A program made the translations under genes and the position numbers. From positions 1,488,001 to 1,552,000 of the forward strand of contig NZ_FNTG01000001.1 of the NCBI RefSeq assembly GCF_900104795.1: DNA of 64,000 bases. Reading direction: 5' to 3'. Origin of the DNA: Burkholderia sp. WP9 (GTDB taxonomy: Bacteria; Pseudomonadota; Gammaproteobacteria; Burkholderiales; Burkholderiaceae). This document shows, piece by piece, positions 17,700 through 27,270 of this stretch. The notes under the pieces were generated by a model. It searched no databases. It was not told where the DNA came from and saw only the letters and a list, made by a program, of their open reading frames with translations. Numbering within the stretch: the stretch's first letter is position 1; the number at the start of each line of letters is the position of its first letter.

Positions 17700-18545
17700 A
17701 TGTGCCTGATCGTGTTCGACTGGCGACCCCACGCGGTCGACGGCCCGCTCTTCACGCTTGCCGCCAATCGCGACGAGTTCTTTCGCCGCACGGCCGAACC
17801 GGTCGGCTGGTGGCACGATGCGCCGACGGTGCTGGCCGGGCGCGATCTGCAAGGCGGTGGCACGTGGCTCGGCTCGTCGCGCGACGGCCGCTTCGCCGCG
17901 CTGACCAATTACCGCGCGCCGCACGAAATGCGCGCCGACGCGCCGACCCGCGGCACGCTCGTCAGCGACTGGCTGAGCGGCGCCACGCGCGACTCGAATG
18001 GCAACCCGCACGGCACGCCGCTCGCGTACCTGCGGCACGTCGCGCAAACCGGCGACATCTATAACGGGTTCAATCTGCTGGTGGGCGACTGGACGCGCCG
18101 CGAACTCGCCTGGTACTGCAACCGTTCCGAGCGCGCGCCGACGCTGCTCGAACCCGGCACGCACGGCATCTCGAACGCGGTGCTCGATACCGCGTGGCCG
18201 AAGCTCGTCAAAAAGCGCGCCGAACTGGGCACGCTGCTCGCGCGCAACGCGATGCCGCCGCTCGAACGCCTGATCGACCTGATGCGCGATCCGCGCCTCG
18301 CCCGCGACGACGAACTGCCGTCCACCGGCATTCCGCTCGAACGCGAACGGGCGCTGTCGGCTGCATTCATCGAAACGCCGGAGTACGGCACGCGCGGGAC
18401 GACCGCACTGCGCGTGACCCTGCACGGCGAAGTGATCAGCGTGGCCGTCGCCGAGCGCAGCGACGACAACGGCTCGCATCGCATTGCGCGGCCAGGCGAC
18501 TTCGAGCGCAGTTTCGCCTTCAATATCGAACGCGAGATCGCGTGA
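17700..18545 (+). CDS. NRDE (TANGO2-like) family protein
   Basis: 281 residues. It begins with MCLIVF, the family N-terminus in which Cys2 is a possible nucleophile of an Ntn-hydrolase-like fold, followed by LAANRDEFFRR (the NRDE motif) at residues 20-30. GTWLGSSRDGRFAALTNYR and YNGFNLLVGD follow as in other members. TANGO2 proteins have been linked to haem and lipid handling in other organisms; the bacterial role is not settled. It is monocistronic between a terminator and the convergent esterase gene. Confidence 0.9.
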   Translation: MCLIVFDWRPHAVDGPLFTLAANRDEFFRRTAEPVGWWHDAPTVLAGRDLQGGGTWLGSSRDGRFAALTNYRAPHEMRADAPTRGTLVSDWLSGATRDSNGNPHGTPLAYLRHVAQTGDIYNGFNLLVGDWTRRELAWYCNRSERAPTLLEPGTHGISNAVLDTAWPKLVKKRAELGTLLARNAMPPLERLIDLMRDPRLARDDELPSTGIPLERERALSAAFIETPEYGTRGTTALRVTLHGEVISVAVAERSDDNGSHRIARPGDFERSFAFNIEREIA

Positions 18546-18591
18546 CCAGGGTCCGGTGGCTCGTCAGCCGCCGACAACCCGATGAACGCCC

Positions 18592-19551
18592 TCAGTCGGA
18601 ATCGAAAGCCGCGCGCAAGGCCGCGGCGGCATCCGCGTGCGCCTGTGCGACGTCCGGCACGAAGCCGCCCATCTTGAAGAACTCGTGGATCATGCCCGGA
18701 TAGCGCTTGAGCGTGACCCGGTTACCCAGCGCGTGCAATTTCTCCGCGTAGGCGTCGCCCTCGTCGCTCAAGGGATCGTATTCGGCGGTGGCGATCCACG
18801 CAGGCGCGACGCCGCTGAATTCGGGCGCGCCAAGCTGGCCGTCCAGCGGCGCGAAACGCCAGTCGTCACGGTCGCTGCGCGCGCGCACGTAGTGGTCGAA
18901 GAACCATTGAATCGTGTCGCCCGACAGCAGAAAGCCGTTGGCGAAGCGCGAGTGCGAATCGGTTTGCTGATGGCCTGTCGTGCCCGGATAGATCAGCAAT
19001 TGCAGCGCGAGTTCGATGCCGGCGTCGCGTGCGAGCACCGCGCAGACCGTGGCCAGCGTACCGCCCGCGCTATCGCCGCCCACTGCCAGCCGGCCGGCGT
19101 CCAGCCCGTATTCGGCTGCGTGCGCGTGCAGCCAGGCCAAGGCGTCGAAAGCGTCCTCGACGGCAGTGGGAAATTTGTATTCCGGTGCGAGGCGATAGTC
19201 CACGGACAACACCGCGCAATTGCCGTCGCGCGCGAACATCCGGCACAGCGCATCGTGCGTATCGACGCTGCCCACCGTGAAGCCGCCGCCGTGGTAATAC
19301 ACGAACGCCGGCGCGGGCTCGGCCCAACTCGGCTCGACCGGGTGGTAGAGACGCGCACGAATCGTCGCGCCGTCGCGTGTCGCGATTTGCAGATCGTCGA
19401 TCGCGAACATCGGCGCGCTCGCGATCTCCAGAATCGGCGCGCTTTTTTCGTACGAGGCCCGCGCGTCCTGCGCGGTCATTTCATGGAGCTTCGGGCGCCT
19501 GGCCCGCTCGATCATATCGAGCACCTGCTCGATCTTCGGATTCAGCGGCAT
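18592..19551 (-). CDS. alpha/beta hydrolase, hormone-sensitive-lipase type esterase
   Basis: 319 residues. The oxyanion-hole motif YYHGGGFTVGS is near residue 83, and the nucleophile elbow GDSAGG is near residue 158. The acid is Asp in TAEYDPLSDEGDAYA, and the catalytic His is in YPGMIHEFF near residue 287. It is therefore an intact serine esterase of the HSL group, cytosolic (no signal peptide). The natural substrate is unknown. It is the last of a leftward run with the SDR, MDR and thioesterase genes, which together suggest ester or acyl metabolism. Confidence 0.93.
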   Translation of the reverse strand: MPLNPKIEQVLDMIERARRPKLHEMTAQDARASYEKSAPILEIASAPMFAIDDLQIATRDGATIRARLYHPVEPSWAEPAPAFVYYHGGGFTVGSVDTHDALCRMFARDGNCAVLSVDYRLAPEYKFPTAVEDAFDALAWLHAHAAEYGLDAGRLAVGGDSAGGTLATVCAVLARDAGIELALQLLIYPGTTGHQQTDSHSRFANGFLLSGDTIQWFFDHYVRARSDRDDWRFAPLDGQLGAPEFSGVAPAWIATAEYDPLSDEGDAYAEKLHALGNRVTLKRYPGMIHEFFKMGGFVPDVAQAHADAAAALRAAFDSD

Positions 19552-19663
19552 GGTGCGTCTTATGGCGCATAAGCGCCGAAGGTTTGAAACAAACCGGCGC
19601 GGTTCAAAAAGAAACCGGCGCCCTGGATCTCAGCGGGCGCCGGCGATACGGCAAGCGTCCCGG

Positions 19664-20557
19664 CTAGCCGGCGTTGTTCACTTCCGGCTTCAGCGACATT
19701 GGATCAGTGGGATTGCGCAACTGCTCGATATCCTCGTGGCGCAGCTTCACCGTCGCCATGATGCCCGGATGCGTGACGACGTAAAAACGCCGCGCCGCGA
19801 TCGCTTCGAAGGTGATGTCTGCGACGTCGTCGGCACTCAGCTTGCCTGACTGCACCGCGCGCTGCAGCTGCTTGCCCGCGGCGATCTGCGAGCGGGTCGG
19901 GCCGCTGTCGTTGCGCAGATCAGCAGGCCGCGCGCGTTCCGCATTGGCGATGCCGGTCGGCACGAAGGCCGGGCACAACAGCGAACAGCCGACCTGGCCG
20001 CCTGCCGGTCCCGCCTGGCTAGCCTGCGCCAACTGCAGGTCGTGATACAGCGTTTCGGTGAGCGACACCACCGCGTGTTTCGACGCGTTGTAGATGCCCA
20101 TGGCGGGCGGCGACAGCAAGCCCGCGACGGACGCCGTGTTGACGATATGCGCGGGCTCGTTCTGCGCCAGCATGATCGGCGTGAACACCCGCACGCCGTG
20201 CGCGACGCCCATCACGTTCACGCCGAACACCCACGACCAGTCGTTCGCCGAGCTTTCCCACAGAAAGCCGCCCGCGCCTACGCCTGCGTTGTTGAACAGC
20301 AGATGCACCTTGCCGTAGGCGGTCAGTGCGGCTTGCGCGAGCGCTTCGACCTGCGCCGCGCTCGCGACGTCGGTCGGCACGCCGATCGCTTCGGCGCCGC
20401 CGGCGCGCAATGCGTCGACGGTTTGCGCGAGCGCGTCGGGATTCACGTCGGCCAGCACGAGCTTCATGCGGAGCGAGGCGCCCTTCTGCGCGAATGCGCG
20501 GCCGAAGCCGCTGGCCGCACCGGTGATCACCGCCACCTTGCCTGCGAAATCGAACAT
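19664..20557 (-). CDS. short-chain dehydrogenase/reductase
   Basis: 297 residues. Rossmann start MFDFAGKVAVITGAASGFGRAF (TGxxxGxG cofactor motif), Asp in VLADVN suggesting NAD preference, NNAGVGAGG, catalytic Ser in NTASVAG and YNASK (YxxxK). Classical SDRs oxidise or reduce alcohol/ketone pairs. The C-terminal 60 residues are longer than the classical 250-residue length and may shape the substrate pocket. Lies between the esterase and an MDR-type oxidoreductase gene on the same strand. Confidence 0.93.
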   Translation of the reverse strand: MFDFAGKVAVITGAASGFGRAFAQKGASLRMKLVLADVNPDALAQTVDALRAGGAEAIGVPTDVASAAQVEALAQAALTAYGKVHLLFNNAGVGAGGFLWESSANDWSWVFGVNVMGVAHGVRVFTPIMLAQNEPAHIVNTASVAGLLSPPAMGIYNASKHAVVSLTETLYHDLQLAQASQAGPAGGQVGCSLLCPAFVPTGIANAERARPADLRNDSGPTRSQIAAGKQLQRAVQSGKLSADDVADITFEAIAARRFYVVTHPGIMATVKLRHEDIEQLRNPTDPMSLKPEVNNAG

Positions 20558-20615
20558 CGTGTCACTCCATTGGATTGAGCGGCGCCTTGCGTGGGCTGCC
20601 CGACTGCCGCCGCGC

Positions 20616-21614
20616 TCAGATCAGCTTGACGAGTTGCTTGCCGAAGTTCCTGCCTTTGAGCAGGCCAATGAACGCCTCAGGCGCCGCATCGAGTCCTTGC
20701 GCGATGGTCTCGCGATAGTGCAGCTTCTTCTGCGCAACCAGCGTGCCGAGTTGCGTGAGCGCTTCGGGCCATACGTCCATATGCTCGCTCACGATGAAAC
20801 CCTGCACCAGCAGACGCTGCGTGAGCATCAGCGACGGATGCTTGAGCGGCAACGGCTGGCCGTCATAGCCCGCGATAAACCCGCACAGCGCGATCCGGCC
20901 GAATGCGTTCATACGCGCGAGCGTCGCGTCGAGCACCTCACCGCCGACGTTCTCGAAGTAGCCGTCCACGCCGTCCGGCGTCACCGCCTTGAGGTCCTGA
21001 TAGAGATTGCCGGCCTTGTAGTCGACGCACGCGTCGAAGCCGAGCGTCTCGGTGACATAGCGGCACTTGTCCGCGCCGCCGGCAATGCCGACTGCGCGCG
21101 CGCCGGCCAGCTTCGCCAGTTGGCCGACCACGCTGCCCACCGCGCCGCTCGCCGCGCTGACCACCACCGTCTCACCCGCTTTCGGCGCGATGATGCGGTT
21201 CAGGCCGTACCACGCCGTGACGCCGGGCATGCCGACCGGGCCGAGATAGGCCGATAGCGGCACATGCGTGTCGTCGACCTTCTGCAGGCCCGTTCCGTTC
21301 GACGTGCCGTACTCCTGCCAGCCGAACATCGCGACGACTTTGTCGCCGACTGCGAACTTCGGATTTTTCGACTCGACCACTTCACCCACCGTGCCGCCGA
21401 TCATCACTTCGTTCAGCGGCTGCGGCGGCGCATACGACTTGCTGTCGTTCATGCGGCCGCGCATGTAGGGGTCGAGGGACAGGTAGTGATTACGCACGCG
21501 CAATTCGCCTTCGGCCAGCGGCGCGACCGGCGTTTCGACGAGGCGGAAATTGTCGGGGGTCACGGCCCCCTGCGGGCGCGACGCCAACACGAGTTGGCGG
21601 TTGATCTGGGTCAT
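20616..21614 (-). CDS. NADP-dependent medium-chain oxidoreductase (leukotriene B4 12-HD / CurA-like)
   Basis: 332 residues. It starts MTQINRQLVLASRPQG, then LVETPVAPLAEGELRVRNHYLSLDPYMRGRM, the typical start of the zinc-free MDR reductases that reduce alpha,beta-unsaturated carbonyls. The nucleotide-binding motif is SAASGAVGSVVGQLAKLAGAR. YFENVGGEVLD and LVQGFIVSEHMD are further family marks. The start 21614 has GGAG nine bases upstream, while the alternative start five codons earlier lies within that site. Probably expressed with the adjacent PaaI-type thioesterase and SDR. Confidence 0.93.
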   Translation of the reverse strand: MTQINRQLVLASRPQGAVTPDNFRLVETPVAPLAEGELRVRNHYLSLDPYMRGRMNDSKSYAPPQPLNEVMIGGTVGEVVESKNPKFAVGDKVVAMFGWQEYGTSNGTGLQKVDDTHVPLSAYLGPVGMPGVTAWYGLNRIIAPKAGETVVVSAASGAVGSVVGQLAKLAGARAVGIAGGADKCRYVTETLGFDACVDYKAGNLYQDLKAVTPDGVDGYFENVGGEVLDATLARMNAFGRIALCGFIAGYDGQPLPLKHPSLMLTQRLLVQGFIVSEHMDVWPEALTQLGTLVAQKKLHYRETIAQGLDAAPEAFIGLLKGRNFGKQLVKLI

Positions 21615-21727
21615 GGCGATCGTCTCCATAAGTTGCCGATGGGATCGGCGGATGATTCGAACGGCTTACACGAAGGCGGAACCGGAGGCGCGAGCGCCTC
21701 CCTGACACGCGCGGTTCAAGGCGGCGC

Positions 21728-22213
21728 TCAGCCGTCGCTCGGACCGGGTTTCGCCGACGGGTCGCTGCGCAAACGCTGTTGCCTCACTTCGCGGCCGACG
21801 GCGAGACGCCGCATGTATTTGAACGTGCCGAGCGCCTTGGCGACGAAGTGGCCTTCGCTGTCGCGAATCTCGCCTTCGCAATAAGCCATGGTGGTCGAGC
21901 GGTGCAGCACGCGGGCGGTGGCACGTAATTCGCCGCGGCCAGGCTGCATGAAGTTGACCTTCATTTCGACCGTGACCACGCCCACGCCGTCGCCCGCGAG
22001 ACTGCGCGCGGCCATGGCGAGCGCGATGTCGGCGAGCGTCATGGTGACGCCGCCGTGGGCGACGTCCCACGTGTTCATATGATCCGGCTGCAACGGCAGC
22101 GCGACTTCGCTAGCGCCGTCCGCGGCCGACACTAACTGCGCGCCTAACCGGTCGACGAACGGGCTCTCGAGCAGGGTTTCGGTGCTCGCTTTGGATGAAG
22201 GCGAATCGGTCAT
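21728..22213 (-). CDS. PaaI-type hotdog-fold thioesterase
   Basis: 161 residues, single 4HBT domain. The family motif N-x-WDVAHGGVTMTLADIALA is near residues 47-65 (active-site Asn/Asp and HGG), followed by VTVEMKVNFMQPGRG. Such enzymes hydrolyse acyl- or aryl-CoA thioesters. It is the first gene of a leftward group with the MDR reductase, SDR and esterase genes. Confidence 0.92.
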   Translation of the reverse strand: MTDSPSSKASTETLLESPFVDRLGAQLVSAADGASEVALPLQPDHMNTWDVAHGGVTMTLADIALAMAARSLAGDGVGVVTVEMKVNFMQPGRGELRATARVLHRSTTMAYCEGEIRDSEGHFVAKALGTFKYMRRLAVGREVRQQRLRSDPSAKPGPSDG

Positions 22214-22583
22214 GGCTGTTTTCGAATTTCGTGGTCAGTGCGTTCATGCGGTTGATGCAGGACGCGAGAAAGCCTTCGGCCGAGGCAAACACTAAGCCTA
22301 TCAAACTTACACTTTCGATGGAGCTTTATCAGGAGGTCGGGCCGGCAGGTAACGGCACAGGCGATGCCGGTAATGGCTCGCTCGCGAGCATTGCGCTTCG
22401 CTGTGAATTGCGCCGGCAGGATCGAAACGAAGGACGATTGGAGGGGTGGTGACCCGATTGGGCTCCGCGAGTTGCGCCAATCGGGTACGGAGTTTATCGA
22501 CGATAAATCAGAAAGTGGCTGCCAGACGCGCAGACACACCATCGAAGCGGGCGCGCGAATGCGACGCCCACCGGTTCAGCGAT
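22214..22583. other. intergenic region between the thioesterase and zinc-ribbon genes
   Basis: About 370 bases without a supported gene. It carries the promoter of the leftward thioesterase group. Short ORFs on either strand show no recognisable product. Confidence 0.4.
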
Positions 22584-22973
22584 CTAGTGGCTGAAGTCAG
22601 CCCCCAACCAACCCGCTGCAGTGGTTTTAGCATGAGTGACGGCGCCTTGTGCGTCGGGGAAAATGCCAAGCTCGTCCCACCGTTCTTCCGCCGCGAAAGG
22701 CCCCTTGATTCCAAGCGCCTTCTGAATGCTCAACTGCGCCGCATACCTGCCGTCCTCGAGAGGCCGGGCCGTTGCCACCACTTTGTGCGGGAGTCCTTGC
22801 CGCACGGGTTGAATCAGTTCCAGAGGACCACCTGCCGCGCCCACATCGATCAGCTCGTTGCGCGTGTTGCAGTCGGGGCAATAGAAGAAAAACGCGTTGT
22901 TATCCCGATTCGGTTTGACCTGTTTGCGGGCCAGCACAGCTCGACACTCGACGTTTTCGCAAATGAATGGCAT
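22584..22973 (-). CDS. small zinc-ribbon-like protein, unknown function
   Basis: 129 residues. Two cysteine pairs, C-x4-C near the start (ICENVECRAVL) and C-x2-C (YCPDCNTRN) near residue 32, could bind zinc. The rest is a mixed alpha-beta segment ending KTTAAGWLGADFSH, with no signal peptide. I do not recognise a named family. It stands alone between the thioesterase and MocR genes. Confidence 0.75.
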   Translation of the reverse strand: MPFICENVECRAVLARKQVKPNRDNNAFFFYCPDCNTRNELIDVGAAGGPLELIQPVRQGLPHKVVATARPLEDGRYAAQLSIQKALGIKGPFAAEERWDELGIFPDAQGAVTHAKTTAAGWLGADFSH

Positions 22974-23173
22974 ATCGGTCTCCGTGATGATTTTCGAATC
23001 GTGGCGCGGTGCAGATCGCCATTGGCCTCCGGGAAACGATCTGCCAGAAGCCGCCGGGGAGCAATCAGCAGATGACCGGATTGCTAATGGCGGGGAGATG
23101 CCACTAGCCGGGCAATATGCTTTTTCAGGTACTTGTCAATTGTACGTCGGCGCCACGTCCGTGCCGCGCCGGC

Positions 23174-24664
23174 TCAGCCCGCGTGCGTCGCCAGACGCGC
23201 AGCCAGGCGCCCTAGCCTGCGCACGGCATCGTCGGCGCGATCGAGATCCGTGCTTGGTGAACTGAGCCGGATGAAATGATCGAAACGCCCCGCGTTCGAA
23301 AACACCGTCCCCGGCATCACGCGAATGCCGTCGTTCAACGCCGCCTCGAAGAGCGCCGCCGACGACGTCTCTCGCGGCAATTCGATCCAGAAAAACATCC
23401 CGCCGGCCGGCGGGGTGAAGCGCGTGCCATCCGGAAACGAAGTGGCGATCGCCGCCGCCATCCGTTCGCGCTGAAGCCGCAGCCGCTCGCGCAGACGCCG
23501 CAAATGCCGCTCATACGCGTTCGTCTCCAGAAACTCGGCGAGCACGACTTGCGACAGCTGTTCGTTGTGACGCGACTGCGCGAACTTCAGCATGCCGATA
23601 CGTGGATGCCAGCGGCCGCCATTGATCCAGCCGACCCGCATGCCGGGTGCCAGCACCTTGTTGAACGACGTGCAGTGGATCACGGTGCCGTCCGTATCCC
23701 AGGCCTTCAACGATCTGGGCGGCTGTGCCGCGTCGGCCAGCTCGCGATATGGATCGTCCTCGATCAGCGCAATACCGGCTCGCGCGCACAGTTCGACGAG
23801 CCGCGCCTTGTGGGCGTCGGGCATTACGCTGCCGAGCGGGTTCTGCAGGTTCGGCACCACGACTACGGCCTTGATGTCGGGATGCGTGTGCAGCGCGAAC
23901 GCCAGCGCTTCGATGGCGAGGCCGGTGGTCGGACTGGCGGGAATTTCGAGCGCGCGCAAGCCGAGGCTTTCCAGCGCCTGCAGCAGACCGAAAAAGCACG
24001 GCGATTCGACCGCGACGGTGTCGCCGGGTTGAGTCACCGCTCGCAATGCAAGATTCACGGCTTCGATACCGCCGTGCGTCATGATGATGTCGTCCGCGCC
24101 GATCTGGATGCCGGCGTCGAGCGCGCGGCGCGCAATGATCGCGCGCAAGGCCGGATCGCCCTGGTCGTGCCCGGCGGCGGTCAGCAAGGTGGGCCGCTTG
24201 CGCAGTGCACGCAGCGCGGCTTTCTGCAATGCATCGGTGGGATAGAGATCGGGCGAGGCGGTCGCGCCGCCGAGATTCAGCGCGTCCGGATGTCGCTGCA
24301 ATCTCGACACGATCGCGGAAATCGCCGAATGGATGCCGACGAACTGCGCGGCGCCCGGCAGCACCGCCAGATCGGGCTCGGACGCGGCCGGCAACGCAGC
24401 CGTGGGCGGCACACGCACGAAGTAACCGGCGCGCGGACGGGCGTCAATCAGCGCGGCGCGTTCCAGTACGCGGTAGCTCTCGGTCGCGGTCGCGAGACTG
24501 ACGCCGTGCCGGCGCATGAATGCGCGCATCGACGGCATACGGTCGCCCGGGCGCAGCACGCCGTTGCCGATCGCGCGGCGATATTGATCGGCCAGCTGCC
24601 GGTACAGCGGCTGGTTATCGGGCAGCGGGTCCGCAGCCTGCCGGGTCAGAATGGATTGAATCAT
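23174..24664 (-). CDS. MocR-type transcriptional regulator (GntR HTH fused to PLP aminotransferase domain)
   Basis: 496 residues. The N-terminal GntR winged helix (PLYRQLADQYRRAIGNGVLRPGDRMPSMR, then HGVSLATATESYRVLE) covers about residues 15-85. The C-terminal fold-type-I aminotransferase domain has EDDPYREL and the PLP-binding lysine in TSFNKVLAPGMRVGW. MocR proteins sense PLP or a ligand bound to it and often control a divergent gene; here that gene is the DUF2917 gene 178 bases away. ATG 24664 is chosen because the HTH starts just after; an upstream extension has no match. Confidence 0.92.
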   Translation of the reverse strand: MIQSILTRQAADPLPDNQPLYRQLADQYRRAIGNGVLRPGDRMPSMRAFMRRHGVSLATATESYRVLERAALIDARPRAGYFVRVPPTAALPAASEPDLAVLPGAAQFVGIHSAISAIVSRLQRHPDALNLGGATASPDLYPTDALQKAALRALRKRPTLLTAAGHDQGDPALRAIIARRALDAGIQIGADDIIMTHGGIEAVNLALRAVTQPGDTVAVESPCFFGLLQALESLGLRALEIPASPTTGLAIEALAFALHTHPDIKAVVVVPNLQNPLGSVMPDAHKARLVELCARAGIALIEDDPYRELADAAQPPRSLKAWDTDGTVIHCTSFNKVLAPGMRVGWINGGRWHPRIGMLKFAQSRHNEQLSQVVLAEFLETNAYERHLRRLRERLRLQRERMAAAIATSFPDGTRFTPPAGGMFFWIELPRETSSAALFEAALNDGIRVMPGTVFSNAGRFDHFIRLSSPSTDLDRADDAVRRLGRLAARLATHAG

Positions 24665-24842
24665 CCGCCGATGGTGCGGACAGTTCGCGCGTCGCAACAG
24701 ATACACATCCGCACGATTCCAGCCGATACAGCGCACTAAAACGCGTTGCTGTACCGGTTCACATTGCTGATGGCTGCGGCTGTTTTCATGTGAGCGGACT
24801 CAATAAGCTGAGTGGCATGAAAACGCTTTGAAGGAAACGGCC
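24665..24842. promoter_or_regulatory. divergent control region with nested inverted repeats
   Basis: The spacer between the MocR gene and the DUF2917 gene. GTTTTCATG (24782-24790) and its exact reverse complement CATGAAAAC (24816-24824) flank a second, inner inverted repeat, ACTCA (24798-24802) and TGAGT (24809-24813). A separate palindromic ACCGGT lies at about 24753. These are likely operator sites or a leader hairpin just upstream of the DUF2917 start. Confidence 0.5.
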
Positions 24843-25217
24843 ATGTCTCTTCGTCAATGTCGCTCCGATCCGGCGCGCCGCACTGCTTCTCGTCTCGCCG
24901 CAGGTCAAATGGCCGTGCATGAGTTGCGCGCCGGCACTTCGATTGTCGCCGTCGAAGGCGATCTTCAGCTCGCGTTCCGCGATCACGCTCTCGCGTGGCT
25001 GGGCGACGCCGTGCCTGTCACGTCGATCACCTTGCACGAGGGCGAGTGCTTCGTTACGCCGCAACGCGGCGTCGTGTCGATCAGCGGCGTGCGCGCGAAC
25101 GCTGCCGCGTTCGTCGTGCAGCCCTCGCGCGCTCTTCACGACGGCCGCAGTCTGATCCGTCAAACCGCGCGCCATCTGGCCAGTCTCGTCAAAACACGCC
25201 TGCGGCGCGCAGCCTGA
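24843..25217 (+). CDS. DUF2917 domain protein
   Basis: 124 residues. Cupin-like short beta protein of the DUF2917 family seen in Burkholderiales: HELRAGTSIVAVEGDLQLAFRD, then ITLHEGECFVTPQRGVVSISG. A basic tail ends the protein. AAGGAA precedes ATG 24843, and an in-frame TTG 15 bases earlier is rejected. The function is unknown. It may be the target of the divergent MocR-type regulator. Confidence 0.82.
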   Translation: MSLRQCRSDPARRTASRLAAGQMAVHELRAGTSIVAVEGDLQLAFRDHALAWLGDAVPVTSITLHEGECFVTPQRGVVSISGVRANAAAFVVQPSRALHDGRSLIRQTARHLASLVKTRLRRAA

Positions 25218-25287
25218 AACGCCGCTCGGCGGCCAACACGGCCCGGTACAATGCATGATCCAAGCCGCTTGTTTCGAGGTGCAGGTC

Positions 25288-25791
25288 ATGTCCTTCTTCC
25301 GCGCGCTGCTGTTAGGCCGTTCCATTCGTCTGGCCACGGTCCTCGCCATCGTCACGCTAACGCTCAACGGCTGCGCGGGCCTGTTCGGCGGCGATCCATT
25401 GCGCGTGAACGTGGCCGGTATCGAACCGATCGACGGCCAGGGTCTGGAGATGCGCTTCAACGTAAAACTGCGCGTGCAGAATCCCAACGATTCCACGGTC
25501 AGCTTCAACGGCGTGTCGCTCGATCTCGAACTGAACGGCAAGCCGTTCGCAAGCGGCGTGAGCGATCAGGCCGGCAGCGTGCCGCGCTTCGGCGAAACGG
25601 TCGTCAATGTGCCGTTGACCGTGCCGGCATTCGCCGCGGTTCGCCAGGCGTTCGCCTTCGCAGGCGCGGCGCAGTCGGGGCAAATTCCGTACATTCTGCG
25701 CGGCAAGCTCGCGGGTGGACTCACCGGCACGACGCGATTCGTCGATCAAGGCACGTTGAGCCTGCCGTCGACCGGCATGGCGTTGCCGTGA
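25288..25791 (+). CDS. LEA type 2 / WHy domain lipoprotein
   Basis: 167 residues. N-terminal helix with lipobox TLNGC, then a WHy (water stress and hypersensitive response) beta domain: VNVAGIEPIDGQGLEMRFNVKLRVQNPNDSTVSFNGVSLDLELNGKPFASGVS. This is an outer-membrane-anchored or periplasmic LEA-2 protein. In other organisms such proteins are associated with desiccation or stress tolerance; here that is inference. The start at 25288 is preceded by GAGG; a longer frame from 25255 is less likely because it would spoil the signal peptide. Confidence 0.85.
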   Translation: MSFFRALLLGRSIRLATVLAIVTLTLNGCAGLFGGDPLRVNVAGIEPIDGQGLEMRFNVKLRVQNPNDSTVSFNGVSLDLELNGKPFASGVSDQAGSVPRFGETVVNVPLTVPAFAAVRQAFAFAGAAQSGQIPYILRGKLAGGLTGTTRFVDQGTLSLPSTGMALP

Positions 25792-25834
25792 TACGGGTAA
25801 TCGGGGTCTACACCGCGCGCGGATAAAAAAACGA

Positions 25835-25875
25835 GTGCCGCGGGTTCGTCGCCGTCGCGCCGAACCACACGGCAC
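25835..25875. terminator. convergent terminator hairpin
   Basis: GTGCCG-cg-GGTTCG pairs with CGAACC-aca-CGGCAC, with an A-run at 25825-25831 that becomes a T-run for the leftward thiolase gene. It lies between the convergent LEA-2 and thiolase genes. Confidence 0.65.
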
Positions 25876-25902
25876 CCGCCGTTCTTTACCGCTCGAACGG
25901 GA

Positions 25903-27081
25903 TCACACCACTTCGAACAAACCCGCCGCGCCCTGCCCGCCGCCAATACACATCGTCACGACAACGAGCTTCGCGCCGCGCCGCTTGCCTTCAATCAACG
26001 CATGGCCGGTCAAACGCGCGCCCGATACGCCATACGGATGGCCCACCGCAATCGCGCCGCCGTTCACGTTCAGGCGATCGTGCGGAATACCGAGCTTGTC
26101 GGCGCAATACAGCACCTGCACCGCGAACGCTTCGTTCAGCTCCCACAGGTCGATGTCCTCGACCTTCAAACCCGCCTGCCTGAGCAGCTTCGGCACCGCG
26201 AACACCGGGCCGATGCCCATCTCGTCCGGCTCGCAACCGGCCACCGCGAAGCCGCGAAAAATCCCGAGCGGCTGCAAGCCTTCGCGCTCCGCCACCTTCG
26301 CGTTCATCACCACGCAAGCCGACGCGCCATCCGAGAACTGGCTTGCGTTACCCGCGGTGATCACGCCGCCCGGCATCGCGGTACGAATCTTCGACACACC
26401 TTCGAGCGTCGTGTCGGCGCGAATGCCTTCGTCGCCGCTGACGGTCACTTCTTTCGTGAAGAGACGGCCGGTCGCCTTGTCGGCAACACCCGCGAGCACC
26501 GTCAACGGCACGATCTCGTCCTTGAACTTGCCGGCGTCGAGCGCGGCGGCCGCGCGCTGTTGCGAACGCACGCCATATTCGTCCTGGCGTTCCTTCGAGA
26601 TCGAGTAGCGTTTCGCCACATTCTCCGCGGTCTGCAACATCGACCAGTAGATTTCGGGCTTGTTCTGGCTGAGCCAGCCTTCGGTCATCATGTGCCGGTT
26701 CATCTCGTTCTGCACGCACGAGATCGACTCCACGCCGCCCGCCACATACACGTCGCCTTCACCGGCGATCACGCGTTGCGCGGCAAGCGCGATAGTTTGC
26801 AATCCAGACGAACAGAAACGGTTCACCGTCATACCCGGCACGCTGACCGGCAAACCCGCGCGCAGCGCGATCTGCCGCGCGATGTTCATGCCCGTCGCGC
26901 CTTCCGGATTGGCGCAGCCCATGATCACGTCCTCCACGCGCGCCGGGTCGAGCTTCGCGCGCTCGACGGCAGCGTGAGTGACATGGCCGCCGAGCGTCGC
27001 GCCGTGCGTCATGTTGAAACCGCCGCGCCATGATTTGGCGAGGCCCGTGCGGGCGGTCGATACGATTACGGCGTCAGTCAT
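25903..27081 (-). CDS. acetyl-CoA C-acyltransferase (thiolase)
   Basis: 392 residues. Full-length thiolase: nucleophile Cys in [10 protein letters not shown] near residue 89, [16 protein letters not shown] with the catalytic His, and the second Cys in [10 protein letters not shown] at the C-terminus. It catalyses the last step of beta-oxidation (3-ketoacyl-CoA + CoA to acyl-CoA + acetyl-CoA) or the reverse condensation. Downstream of the FadB-type gene on the same strand, so the two likely form the alpha/beta parts of one beta-oxidation unit. GGAGA precedes the ATG. Confidence 0.94.
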   Translation of the reverse strand: MTDAVIVSTARTGLAKSWRGGFNMTHGATLGGHVTHAAVERAKLDPARVEDVIMGCANPEGATGMNIARQIALRAGLPVSVPGMTVNRFCSSGLQTIALAAQRVIAGEGDVYVAGGVESISCVQNEMNRHMMTEGWLSQNKPEIYWSMLQTAENVAKRYSISKERQDEYGVRSQQRAAAALDAGKFKDEIVPLTVLAGVADKATGRLFTKEVTVSGDEGIRADTTLEGVSKIRTAMPGGVITAGNASQFSDGASACVVMNAKVAEREGLQPLGIFRGFAVAGCEPDEMGIGPVFAVPKLLRQAGLKVEDIDLWELNEAFAVQVLYCADKLGIPHDRLNVNGGAIAVGHPYGVSGARLTGHALIEGKRRGAKLVVVTMCIGGGQGAAGLFEVV

Positions 27082-27146
27082 GCGTGTCTCCTGTGTCGAC
27101 CAGAGTTAGCGCTTTAGCTGCCGCCGGAGTCGCGCTTTGACTGTCG

Positions 27147-27179
27147 GCTGGAGTTCGCGCTTTAGCGCGTTACTCCAGC
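27147..27179. repeat. nested inverted repeat in the fadB-thiolase spacer
   Basis: GCTGGAGT (27147-27154) and ACTCCAGC (27172-27179) enclose CGCGCT-tt-AGCGCG. Partial copies of the same words (GCGCTTTAGC, GGAGTCGCGCTTT, TTACTCCGG) recur between 27105 and 27225, so the spacer is built from related short repeats. No gene is supported in 27082-27329. Confidence 0.7.
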
Positions 27180-27270
27180 CCCGATGCAAAGCTCGTTACT
27201 CCGGTCTCGCGCAGCGCGCTTTGGTCCCATACGAGTTGGTGGATACTTGCAAATTGCGAATGTCGTTAGT

